From positions 1-38,174 of the forward strand of contig NZ_JASLCE010000126.1 of NCBI RefSeq assembly GCF_030146175.1: a stretch of 38,174 nucleotides of DNA, written 5' to 3'. Below the pieces are notes generated by a model that did not search any database, had not been told where the DNA came from, and saw only the letters and a program-made list of their open reading frames with translations. The position numbers and the translations under genes were made by a program. Shown one piece after another: positions 8,559-16,416 of this stretch. Source of the DNA: Flavobacterium sp. (GTDB lineage Bacteria > Bacteroidota > Bacteroidia > Flavobacteriales > Flavobacteriaceae). The first letter of the stretch is position 1. Each line of letters starts with the position of its first letter.

Positions 8559-9896
8559 ATGAAATTTAAACACCAGGTAGCCGTTTTTAGTATTCTAACC
8601 CGAATCGTACTGATCGTGGTTTTGTGGTTTGTATTACCGGTATTGGTCGAAAAAGTAGTCTTCCGGCATATCACAACCAGTTTGCTGGAAAAAAAGGAAA
8701 AATTTATCCGGAATCTCGATAATGAAGAAATCACTAATTTTCTTTCGGATAACAGTATGGACGATACCTATGCCAGTTTTTCAAAGCTGCACAGTGAATT
8801 TTTACAATTGTCGCGATTGCCCGATCATCAGGTTGTCAAGCATCGTACGGTTTTTGTAACCGAACCCCGGATCATCGAAAAAGAAGAAAATGAATACCGG
8901 ATTTTACAGTATTTCTTTAAATACGGAGGGAAATCCTATCTGTTGGAAATCGGAAATAACCTGGCGCAGGTAAAAGACCTGTATTTTGTGATCCGTTTTT
9001 TTACGGTTGCTGTTTTGATCGGATTGGTTTTGCTTACATTTTTACTGGAAGCTTTTTATATCGATTACCTGCTTCGTCCGTTTTATAAAATTATTGATCT
9101 GAAAATCCGGCATATCGATAATCCGGAAACCTATAATAAAACTGTGATTCAGACGCATTCGGATGATTTTAAAGAATTGGATCTGGCGCTAAATCAGATG
9201 ATGGAGCGCATGCAGGATGTGATCCGGAAAGAAAAACAGTTTATAGCGAATGTATCGCACGAATTGCTAACACCCATTGCGATTCTGAAAAACCGATTTG
9301 AAAACCTGTTGCAAAACGATTCGATCAATAATGAAGGTCAGGAGAGAATAGTGAGTTCGCTACGAACATTGGACAACCTGAAAAAGATTATCAATAACCT
9401 GTTGTTGATTTCAAAAATCGAACACCATAAATTCCTGTCGGACGAAACCATCGTGTTACGGGAATTACTGGACGAACTGCTGGAAGAGCTTGATGATCGG
9501 ATTAAGGATCGCGAGATCACTGTGATTTCGGAATTACAGCACGACTATTGTTTTATGGGAAACCGAACCCTGATGCATATATTGTTGTTTAATCTGTTGG
9601 GAAATGCGATTAAATATAACCGGAAAGCAGGACGAATTGTGTTGGCCGATGGTTTTAAAAACGGTATTTATTGGCTGTCGATCAGTGACACCGGACAAGG
9701 AATTCCGACGGATCAGATGGAAACCCTATTCGATCGTTTTACGCGAATCAATTTACAAGTGGAAGGACAGGGGCTTGGTTTGGCCATAGCCAACAGCATT
9801 GCCCGTTTCCACAATTGCAGTATCGAGGTGCGCTCGGTTTTGGCAGAGGGAAGTACGTTTACGCTCCGTTTTCAATCACCGGAAAAAGCCAATTAA
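8559..9896 (+). CDS. membrane sensor histidine kinase, partner of the upstream regulator
   Basis: A 445-residue kinase. Its membrane segments lie at about 10-30 and 143-167 and enclose a periplasmic sensor region of ~110 residues that is rich in charge and matches no sensor domain I recognise. A HAMP-like stretch follows (LLRPFYKIIDLKIRHID), then the H box FIANVSHELLTPIAILKNRFE (phospho-acceptor His234), the N box NLLGNAIKYN (Asn349), the G1 box SDTGQGIP and the G2 box GQGLGLAIA. All catalytic elements are present. The Leu in HELLTP in place of the more common Arg (HELRTP) is seen in many Bacteroidota kinases. The signal is unknown; the adjacent small secreted protein is a candidate output. 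Confidence 0.93.
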   Translation: MKFKHQVAVFSILTRIVLIVVLWFVLPVLVEKVVFRHITTSLLEKKEKFIRNLDNEEITNFLSDNSMDDTYASFSKLHSEFLQLSRLPDHQVVKHRTVFVTEPRIIEKEENEYRILQYFFKYGGKSYLLEIGNNLAQVKDLYFVIRFFTVAVLIGLVLLTFLLEAFYIDYLLRPFYKIIDLKIRHIDNPETYNKTVIQTHSDDFKELDLALNQMMERMQDVIRKEKQFIANVSHELLTPIAILKNRFENLLQNDSINNEGQERIVSSLRTLDNLKKIINNLLLISKIEHHKFLSDETIVLRELLDELLEELDDRIKDREITVISELQHDYCFMGNRTLMHILLFNLLGNAIKYNRKAGRIVLADGFKNGIYWLSISDTGQGIPTDQMETLFDRFTRINLQVEGQGLGLAIANSIARFHNCSIEVRSVLAEGSTFTLRFQSPEKAN

Positions 9897-9922
9897 ATGT
9901 TAAAATTCCAAACGAGGTGTAA

Positions 9923-9944
9923 TCTTCATTTTGTCTTCATTTTC
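9923..9944 (+). promoter_or_regulatory. tandem 11-bp direct repeat, probable response-regulator site
   Basis: TCTTCATTTTG (9923-9933) is followed directly by TCTTCATTTTC (9934-9944), with 10 of 11 bases identical. An 11-bp period puts both copies on one face of the helix, the usual arrangement for OmpR/PhoB-family dimers binding head to tail. The repeat overlaps the -33 element of the small-gene promoter and sits 26 bases after the kinase stop. That this regulator binds here is inference. Confidence 0.65.
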
Positions 9945-9958
9945 AGCTGGTAACTTTG
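9931..9958 (+). promoter_or_regulatory. Bacteroidota-type promoter of the 56-residue secreted protein
   Basis: TTG at 9931-9933, a 17-base spacer, then TAACTTTG at 9951-9958. This matches the Flavobacterium consensus TTG-N17-23-TAnnTTTG exactly. A start near 9965 would give a leader of about 25 bases. It separates the small gene from the kinase gene as its own transcription unit. Confidence 0.7.
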
Positions 9959-9989
9959 ACTCATAAATTAATCATTAAACTTTGAAATC

Positions 9990-10160
9990 ATGAAAAAATT
10001 AATGTTAGTTGCTGTGATGGTAGTGTCAACAGCAATGGCTTTCGCTCAAACAGCACCAGCAAAAACTGTTACCACTAAAAAACATCAGCATCGTGCTAAA
10101 ACCGAAGTAAAAGCAGAACCTAAAAAAGGGGATGCCAAAATGGATAACCAAAAAAAATAG
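9990..10160 (+). CDS. small secreted Lys/His-rich protein (56 residues)
   Basis: ATG at 9990 and TAG at 10158-10160. Residues 1-20 are a clear signal peptide (MKKLMLVAVMVV then STAMAFAQ, cleavage after AFA or near Gln20). The mature part is ~36 residues, with no Cys, rich in Lys, Ala, Thr and Pro, with a KKHQH cluster, and probably unfolded. It has a consensus promoter, a tandem repeat that looks like a regulator site, and a strong terminator directly after it, so it is a real single-gene unit. I do not recognise a family. Its place beside a two-component system suggests an abundant envelope-stress or ion-response protein controlled by that system; this is inference. Confidence 0.8.
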   Translation: MKKLMLVAVMVVSTAMAFAQTAPAKTVTTKKHQHRAKTEVKAEPKKGDAKMDNQKK

Positions 10161-10172
10161 TCAGAAAATAGC

Positions 10173-10206
10173 AAGAGGCCGGTGATCAACCGGCCTCTTT
10201 TATTTT
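10173..10206 (+). terminator. intrinsic terminator of the small secreted protein gene
   Basis: An 11-bp GC-rich stem, AAGAGGCCGGT (10173-10183) paired with ACCGGCCTCTT (10189-10199), 5-base loop, followed by TTTATTTT. It lies 12 bases after the stop codon. Confidence 0.9.
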
Positions 10207-10226
10207 AGGTGTTTGCTTGCACCTTA

Positions 10227-12827
10227 TTATTGCTTCACAATTTTTTGCGAATAGGTTTCGCCATTTTCGGTTTGTATCTGGATGATATAAATACCGCTGG
10301 CCATATCAGACATATTGATCACATTCGATTGGGTAGTCAAAACCTGTTGTCCTATCGCGTTGAATAGTTTTACCGTAATGTCCGTTTGAGTGGTGGCAAT
10401 TGTTACCTGCGAACGCGTCGGATTCGGGTAAATGTTGAATTTTGATTTCAGATTGTCGTTTAAACCAAGTGCTGCAGTGGCTTTCAAACAACGCACTGCC
10501 GAGCCTTGTCCTCTTGGACCTCCTGCTGCCGGATTGACGATTGCATTACTGAAGTATAAATTTTTTGCTCCGGTTGAACTTGTCGTACGGCTCCAGTAAT
10601 AACCACGTACTCCTGTAAAGTTAAAGCTTCCTGCAGTGTCTCTGTTTCCGCCTACGGTTAGTTTTAAATTACTGTCATAGGCTTTTGATGGGGAAGAGAT
10701 CAATTCTTTTTCAACGATTAATTCCCAGTCGGTTTGTGACGGCATTCTCCATCCTTCTCCTAAAGCACGACAGGGATCACATCCGTCGGTCGCTGTTGCA
10801 TTGGCCGGTGTTGTAGCACTCCAGGTGTCGGTAAGCTGATTGGTATTCCACCAGGCTGGCGATGACGTAAAATAGTTTGCATTTCCTGCTCCGATACCGG
10901 TTGGGTTGTTATTCGCCGGTGATATGGCTGTAGTCGCAGTACGCAATTGATGTCCATCGTCCCAACGCCCCCATTGGAATAGATCACCAAAAGCATTCGC
11001 ATCGGTTGATGATGTCGCTACAGCCGGGCTTCCTAAGTTTTGTTGTAACCAGATGTTTCTGTCGGCACCACGTACCGTAGTATAGGTTACCGTTTGTCCC
11101 TGATAGGTAAAGGTAACACAGCCAACATCGCCTATGGCTTGTCCCGGTTCCTGATTGCAAACGGTACTATTTTCGATGGTAAGGGTGTAATCTTCCGTTT
11201 GTCCGGCTCTTAAAGTCGTGTCACATGGATCGGTAATGGTATTGGGTGCATTCGGATTGCTCAACGCGGCTACATTCGTATTTTTAATGATTCGCATTTT
11301 GACAGTTCCGTTAGTAGCCGTAGCCGGGATTGTTATGTTGGCGGTAACCGTATTGGCATTGGCCGGATTTGCCGGTGCTAACTGACCGATATAGAATCCT
11401 TCGCCGGCATCGTTAAAGTTTCCGTTTCCGTTAAAGTCGATATAAACCATGAGATCACTTGGGAAAGAACTGGAAGGTCCTTTAACCGCTATCGGATAGG
11501 TTTGTCCTTTGGTTACGGTAGCACTAATGCTTGAAAAATCTTCATACGTCGGTGTTGTTCCCGACTGGAATGGAGATGGGTTGTTAATACTACCAAAAGA
11601 TACATTGGTGATCATATTGCTATCGGCATTGTACTGATAGCTCGGTGTACAATTCTGGACACTGTTGTTGGTATAAAGAATGGCCGAAGCAACATCATTT
11701 TCTTTATAACCCATCAAAAAGATATCGGTGTCACCGTCGTTGTCATAATCGAAAACCAAAGCACGCGACATGGTTACGGCTGTTAAAAGGTTGGAGTTTT
11801 CAACGTCCAGTGCAAATTCTCCGGAACCGTTGTTACGGTAGAATAATACTTTATTATCGCCATCGGCATTGGATCCCAGCGTAAGGATATCTAGATCGCC
11901 GTCGTTATCGTAATCTACAAAACGAGAGCTACCATAATAGGTTCCGATAAAGGAAGCGCCTATTGGAGTGAAATGTGCTGCACCATTGTTGATATAGGCC
12001 GTTAGTGTCGGTTCGAACGAATCGCTCATTCCGGATAATAACACATCCGGATGACCGTCGCCATTGATGTCGGCAGTATCAATCGAGGAGAAATAAACAT
12101 TGTCTAATCCGCTGCTATGTCCGATAAACGTACCATCTCCCTGATTCAGGTAGAATTTGGTTTCCGGAACATAAGCATTGGTATAACCGGTGATGATTAT
12201 ATCCGGAAAACCATCCGAATTGGCATCAAATACTTTTGCAGCACCGAAATAGGTACCCGAGAGTACTGTTGGTGATACGGTAAACGTACCGCTAGTACCG
12301 TTTTGCAGGTAAATGGTCGATACTTTGTCGCCACTGTCCAACATTCCATTAACCAGAATGTCCATATCGCCGTCTTTGTCAAAATCGACAATCTCAATGG
12401 CGCCATAAATCGTCGGTTGGATATTGTCTACGGTGACTTTTGTAAAGGTGTTGTCGCCGTTTCCGTAGTAAATCTCGAAAACCTGCTCGTCGGTATCGGT
12501 TCGGGTTCCGGTTATAGCAAAATCAAGATGCCCGTCATTGTTGATATCGCCGGTTCCTATCGCCGAATACATGATCTGAGTAAATGCTGTTGCCGTGTTG
12601 GGAACATAGGTCCCGTTTTGGTTTACATACAAAGCGGTATGCCCGTTGTAACCCGGAAGCGCACCGGATACAATAATCTCTTTTATTCCATCGCCATTAA
12701 AGTCGGCTGCCACGCAATCCCCATAGAAAGCTCCGGTAAAAGCCGAGCTGTTTGGGGTGAGTAATTGCGCGTTACAGTCCACCTGTGCCATGGAAAATAG
12801 CGTAATTAGTAAGTATATTTTCTTCAT
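10227..12827 (-). CDS. secreted VCBS/FG-GAP repeat protein with GEVED and FISUMP domains and a type IX sorting signal
   Basis: An 866-residue exported protein. A signal peptide (1-~20, ending CNAQ) is followed by seven VCBS/FG-GAP blades (about 35-385) with the calcium-loop pattern D.N.DG..D, for example DFDKDGDMDILVNG and DYDNDGDLDILTLG; these should form a beta-propeller. A GEVED domain follows (about 395-550, VYIDFNGNGNFNDAGEGFYIG), then a FISUMP-type domain (about 560-785, NIWLQQNLG to AVRCLKA). The end is a type A type IX secretion signal (FNIYPNPTRSQVTI ... GIYIIQIQTENG..YSQKIVKQ). So it is exported by Sec, moved through the outer membrane by the T9SS and attached to the surface or released. 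Likely adhesion or substrate binding; ligand unknown. A single gene with its own promoter. Confidence 0.88.
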   Translation of the reverse strand: MKKIYLLITLFSMAQVDCNAQLLTPNSSAFTGAFYGDCVAADFNGDGIKEIIVSGALPGYNGHTALYVNQNGTYVPNTATAFTQIMYSAIGTGDINNDGHLDFAITGTRTDTDEQVFEIYYGNGDNTFTKVTVDNIQPTIYGAIEIVDFDKDGDMDILVNGMLDSGDKVSTIYLQNGTSGTFTVSPTVLSGTYFGAAKVFDANSDGFPDIIITGYTNAYVPETKFYLNQGDGTFIGHSSGLDNVYFSSIDTADINGDGHPDVLLSGMSDSFEPTLTAYINNGAAHFTPIGASFIGTYYGSSRFVDYDNDGDLDILTLGSNADGDNKVLFYRNNGSGEFALDVENSNLLTAVTMSRALVFDYDNDGDTDIFLMGYKENDVASAILYTNNSVQNCTPSYQYNADSNMITNVSFGSINNPSPFQSGTTPTYEDFSSISATVTKGQTYPIAVKGPSSSFPSDLMVYIDFNGNGNFNDAGEGFYIGQLAPANPANANTVTANITIPATATNGTVKMRIIKNTNVAALSNPNAPNTITDPCDTTLRAGQTEDYTLTIENSTVCNQEPGQAIGDVGCVTFTYQGQTVTYTTVRGADRNIWLQQNLGSPAVATSSTDANAFGDLFQWGRWDDGHQLRTATTAISPANNNPTGIGAGNANYFTSSPAWWNTNQLTDTWSATTPANATATDGCDPCRALGEGWRMPSQTDWELIVEKELISSPSKAYDSNLKLTVGGNRDTAGSFNFTGVRGYYWSRTTSSTGAKNLYFSNAIVNPAAGGPRGQGSAVRCLKATAALGLNDNLKSKFNIYPNPTRSQVTIATTQTDITVKLFNAIGQQVLTTQSNVINMSDMASGIYIIQIQTENGETYSQKIVKQ

Positions 12828-13258
12828 GATAATTTTGAATAAGTTGGCACAAAGGTATTTATTTAGATTAAATAAAAATAACAGACTGGTTTTTTTGATA
12901 GTATTTAGGATTTTTGGCAGGTGGAGTTTCGAAATGCTAAAAAAATTAACGATTGATTTGTGTAGTGAAAAAAAATAACGGTAATAAATTTAGTTTGTCT
13001 AAAGTGTCTTGTTTAAAATATAACAGCAGATGGCCTATTTGTAATATTCCTGAATGTCGGAATGCTTTCAAAAGATAGGGTATAAGTGGGTGTTGTTGCT
13101 TTATGTGATGGGTTTTTGTGAAAGTAATCCTAATAAATATCTTTCAGGCGTTAATTTTTTAATTTTTGTTGTGTTAAATTTAGTTTTCGGATATTGTTTT
13201 TTTTGTTAGGATGTAGTATTTTTAGTTGCAATAAACAACTACCCCAAATCTATCCTCT
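12828..13258. other. 431-base AT-rich divergent intergenic region
   Basis: This is the only stretch over 300 bases without a gene. It separates the two divergent secreted-protein genes. Apart from the -7 element at 12850-12857 I see no RNA gene, hairpin terminator, repeat or convincing reading frame. One frame at 12757-12978 has no start context and its translation shows no domain. The stretch before 13259 has no good promoter match (TAGTTGCA near 13223 is the best, and poor). Confidence 0.6.
12850..12857 (-). promoter_or_regulatory. -7 element for the VCBS/T9SS protein gene
   Basis: On the minus strand TACCTTTG at 12857-12850 fits TAnnTTTG exactly and lies 23 bases before the start codon. 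No good TTG is seen at the expected -33 distance, so the promoter may be weak or activated. Confidence 0.5.
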
Positions 13259-14740
13259 ATGAAAAGAATAGCCCTTACATTCTTTAGAAATCTCCTATTC
13301 TCTGTATCGATCCTGTTTGCCGCTCCAATTATGGCTCAGGTTGGAATAGGAACTACTGTGCCAGATGCAAGTTCGCTTTTGGATATGACCTCAACCTCAA
13401 AAGGATTGCTAACACCGCGTATGACGACTGCGCAAAGGACAGCAATTACAAGTCCTGCGAATGGATTACTGGTATATGATACGGATATTAAATCCTATTA
13501 TTTTTATGATTTGCCAACAACTACCTGGATTAAGATGTTGGGCGATGGTGACAGACGACTGAACTTTAAAAGAATCAAATCGACCGATGTACTCGCGACT
13601 GTTTTAGCAGCCGAATCGACAGCCGGAGGCGGATCAACGTATAAGTTAACCGCTGGAACGTTTTATGAAATCAATGGAACGATTAATGTGGACAAACCTA
13701 TCGAATTAAACGGCGCCTATGTTTCCGGATTGGATACAAATAACGACAGATTAGTGCGTACCGGAACGCTTTTTACCGGTGCTACAGGAGGAAGTCTTCG
13801 GAATCTTACACTAACCGCTTCGGTAAAAGTGTTTGATTTGAATGGAACATCAAGTCCAAATCTGATTTTCCGCGATTGTATCGTAGCGGGTTCCGGTGCG
13901 GTTGGTGATATTAAAAACTTCGGATTGGTATTTTTAACGATTGTTCAGTTTGCTGCCAATACGACCGGGATTACCTATGAAAATGTAAACCAATTGCTGA
14001 TTAGTAATGTGGGTTGGCAGGATACCAACTCCGGAACGTTCGAAACCTTTAAAGGTACGTTCAATATGCTACAACGCGCCGGTGGTTTTAGCGTGGTTAA
14101 CTCCGGGAAAACCGGGATTGATGTGTCGGCTAATCCAACCATAACAGGTGATGCGCTTTTAAAAGACGTAGTATTTTATACTACCGGAACGGCGGGAACT
14201 TATGTGAAACGTTATACTACGGGAAGTTATACCGGATTTAATTTTGATAACCGTTGGGTGGTGAATAGTTCGGGTATCCCTGTGGAAGGGGATGCGGTTT
14301 CGACCGGAAATATTTTTTACGACCGAACACTGGCGCAAGCGGCTACGGCTTTGCCTTCAACCACTGGTGTTAAAATCGATATTCCGAATACGGCGAATAA
14401 TAATTTATACCGTTTTACTTCAACCAATAACAGGCTAACCTATCAGGGACGGAAATCCAGAATTTTTACGGTAAATGCCGCGGTTTCGTTCGGCGATATT
14501 ACCGGAGTGACAAATACTACTTATGTGTTTTATATCATGCGAATTCCGGCAGCCGGAGGTACAGCAGCAGTAACGGCTTCGGAAACGTTTATCGATACCA
14601 ACGCCGGTTATGTGCAATCGTTTCCGGTTCAGGGAACGGTAATGTTGGATAGCGGTGATTCGATAGAAATATGGGTGAAAAGACTCAATGCCGGTGGCCA
14701 GAGTTTTACGATAAAATCATTCAGTGCTTCCATCCGATAA
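13259..14740 (+). CDS. secreted adhesin/tail-fibre-like protein with 'GIGT..P' module and probable beta-helix
   Basis: A 493-residue protein. A signal peptide (1-~26, ending PIMAQ) is followed by a Bacteroidota module: VGIGTTVPDASSLLDMTS, STSKGLLTPRMTTAQRTAI and ANGLLVYDTDIKSYYFYD. This module is common in flavobacterial surface and fibre-like proteins. Residues ~120-330 hold repeated short strands with Asn/Gly turns (GGSLRNLTL, NLIFRDCIVAG), suggesting a right-handed parallel beta-helix. The C-terminal ~140 residues (IPNTANNNLYRFTST..., SGDSIEIWVKRLNAGG) resemble a compact beta-sandwich cap. No type IX signal is visible at the end (FTIKSFSASIR), so its route past the outer membrane is unclear. 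Function and ligand unknown. Confidence 0.8.
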   Translation: MKRIALTFFRNLLFSVSILFAAPIMAQVGIGTTVPDASSLLDMTSTSKGLLTPRMTTAQRTAITSPANGLLVYDTDIKSYYFYDLPTTTWIKMLGDGDRRLNFKRIKSTDVLATVLAAESTAGGGSTYKLTAGTFYEINGTINVDKPIELNGAYVSGLDTNNDRLVRTGTLFTGATGGSLRNLTLTASVKVFDLNGTSSPNLIFRDCIVAGSGAVGDIKNFGLVFLTIVQFAANTTGITYENVNQLLISNVGWQDTNSGTFETFKGTFNMLQRAGGFSVVNSGKTGIDVSANPTITGDALLKDVVFYTTGTAGTYVKRYTTGSYTGFNFDNRWVVNSSGIPVEGDAVSTGNIFYDRTLAQAATALPSTTGVKIDIPNTANNNLYRFTSTNNRLTYQGRKSRIFTVNAAVSFGDITGVTNTTYVFYIMRIPAAGGTAAVTASETFIDTNAGYVQSFPVQGTVMLDSGDSIEIWVKRLNAGGQSFTIKSFSASIR

Positions 14741-14816
14741 AGTATAGTTAAATTATTGCTAATGAAAATCCGTCGGTAATGGCTTTCTTTGTTACTTTGC
14801 CTCTTAATTTATTGTA

Positions 14817-16046
14817 ATGCGATTAGTTTTTATAGGCGTAATTTTACTATTAGTGGAATTGTATGCATTCCAGGCTTTCCGAACCATCACCAAAGAAAGA
14901 TGGATACTGATAAGCTATCAGTTGGTGAGTCTGGCCATTTTTATATATCTGATTTATTCGTTTGCACAGTTTGACCGAAGTGTGGGGCAAACGAAGCAGA
15001 CCTTGTTTACTATGGGATTGCTTTTAATCACGTTAATCCCGAAATTGCTTATAGCGATTATATTGCTCACGGAAGATATATACCGTTTGTTTGCAACCAC
15101 CATTAATTATTTTACGCAGGCCGATAATATCAAGGAAGCCATTCCCGAAAGGCGCAAATTTGTAAGTCAGGTGGCGCTTATGGTAGCGTTGATCCCGTTT
15201 ACATCGCTGTTGTACGGAATGACCAAAGGGAAATACAATTTTAAGGTAATCCGGCAAACGATTTTCTTTCCGGATCTGCCGGATAGTTTCGATGGAACTA
15301 CGATTACACAAATATCCGATGTGCATAGCGGTAGCTTTGATAACCCGGAGAAAATTAGTTATGCAATTGATTTGATCAACGAACAAAAATCGGATATTAT
15401 TCTGTTTACGGGTGATATCGTAAATACGCATGCCGATGAAATGCATCCGTGGATCGATACCTTCCGAAAGATCGAAACGCCGGCTTTGGGTAAGTTTTCG
15501 GTTTTAGGTAACCACGATTACGGAGAGTATATCGAGTGGCCGTCGCAAAAAGCAAAAGACGACAACTTTAAAGCGATCAAAGACCTACACCGTCAGATTG
15601 ATTTTAAACTGCTGTTAAACGAACACGTAAAGATTCGTAAAGGAGAGGATGAAATCGCATTGGTAGGAGTGGAAAACTGGGGCGTGAAGTTCAAACAGGC
15701 GGGCGATTTGCATAAAGCTTCGGAAGGATTAACACCAAATGACTTTAAAATCCTGATGAGTCACGATCCGTCGCATTGGGATGCGGAAGTGAAAAAATAC
15801 GACAAACATTTTCACCTTACCCTGAGTGGTCATACGCACGGATTGCAGTTTGGAATCGAAATTCCGGGGATAATCAAGTGGAGTCCAATTGAATATGTTT
15901 ATAAACAATGGGCAGGATTGTATGAAGAAATGGGGAAATATATCTATGTGAACCGCGGTTTCGGATTTCATGCCTATCCCGGTCGTGTTGGGATCTGGCC
16001 GGAAATTACCGTTATTGAACTAAAAAAAGGTGAAAAAGTAGCGTAA
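14817..16046 (+). CDS. membrane-anchored calcineurin-like metallophosphoesterase
   Basis: A 409-residue protein with four hydrophobic segments in the first ~145 residues (about 2-18, 39-58, 66-91 and 117-137). The phosphoesterase domain then shows all the metal-binding blocks: ITQISDVHSG, LFTGDIVNTH, VLGNHDYGEY, LMSHDP and LSGHTHGLQFG. This is the YkuE/YaeI-like layout; such enzymes cleave phosphodiesters or pyrophosphates of lipids such as UDP-diacylglucosamine, but the substrate here is not fixed by sequence. The ATG at 14817 starts directly at the first membrane helix. The thioredoxin-like gene follows after 73 bases with its own -7 element. Confidence 0.9.
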   Translation: MRLVFIGVILLLVELYAFQAFRTITKERWILISYQLVSLAIFIYLIYSFAQFDRSVGQTKQTLFTMGLLLITLIPKLLIAIILLTEDIYRLFATTINYFTQADNIKEAIPERRKFVSQVALMVALIPFTSLLYGMTKGKYNFKVIRQTIFFPDLPDSFDGTTITQISDVHSGSFDNPEKISYAIDLINEQKSDIILFTGDIVNTHADEMHPWIDTFRKIETPALGKFSVLGNHDYGEYIEWPSQKAKDDNFKAIKDLHRQIDFKLLLNEHVKIRKGEDEIALVGVENWGVKFKQAGDLHKASEGLTPNDFKILMSHDPSHWDAEVKKYDKHFHLTLSGHTHGLQFGIEIPGIIKWSPIEYVYKQWAGLYEEMGKYIYVNRGFGFHAYPGRVGIWPEITVIELKKGEKVA

Positions 16047-16060
16047 TTCGTTAAAAATGC

Positions 16061-16068
16061 TACATTTG
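16061..16068 (+). promoter_or_regulatory. -7 element upstream of the thioredoxin-like gene
   Basis: TACATTTG fits TAnnTTTG exactly, 15 bases after the phosphoesterase stop. The -33 region has only a weak TTC. The leader to the ATG at 16120 would be about 45 bases. Confidence 0.5.
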
Positions 16069-16119
16069 TATAGCTAATTGATCGTAAAAGTTTAGTTAAA
16101 GATTTTAAACTTGTAAACT

Positions 16120-16416
16120 ATGTCAAAATTTGGAGAACTTATCAATGCGCAAGTGCCGGTGCTAATCGATTTTTATACCGATTGGAATGAGCCTTCTGTT
16201 TCCATGCATCCGGTTATCCGGGATGTCGCTGCTGCTTTAGGTGATAAAGCAAAAGTGATCAAAATTGATGTGGATAAAAACCAGGAACTGGCCGAAGCAT
16301 TACGGATAAAAGGTTTGCCGACATTGATGATCTATAAAGAAGGGCAAATGGTATGGCGCCAATCCGGGGAACTGGATGCCAATACAATTATTGCGCTGGT
16401 TCAGGAGCAATATTAA
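16120..16416 (+). CDS. thioredoxin-fold protein lacking both catalytic cysteines
   Basis: A 98-residue cytosolic protein that follows the thioredoxin fold from end to end: VPVLIDFYTDW, VIKIDVDKNQELAEALRIKGLPTLMIYKEGQ with the cis-proline (GLPT), and a final helix. Where WCGPCK is expected it reads WNEPSV, and the whole protein contains no cysteine. It cannot do dithiol-disulphide exchange. It may be a binding or chaperone-like relic, or a subunit of another protein. Length is normal for the family. Its 3' end touches the stop codon of the convergent deacetylase gene. Confidence 0.88.
   Translation: MSKFGELINAQVPVLIDFYTDWNEPSVSMHPVIRDVAAALGDKAKVIKIDVDKNQELAEALRIKGLPTLMIYKEGQMVWRQSGELDANTIIALVQEQY

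Noticed and set aside
12303..12764. A 153-codon plus-strand frame inside the VCBS gene
   Set aside because: It mirrors the repeated Asp/Gly codons of the seven propeller blades on the other strand and has no promoter or start context.
12757..12978. A 73-codon frame in the gap between the two secreted-protein genes
   Set aside because: It starts inside the signal-peptide region of the VCBS gene on the opposite strand, has no start signal, and runs through AT-rich DNA with no domain.
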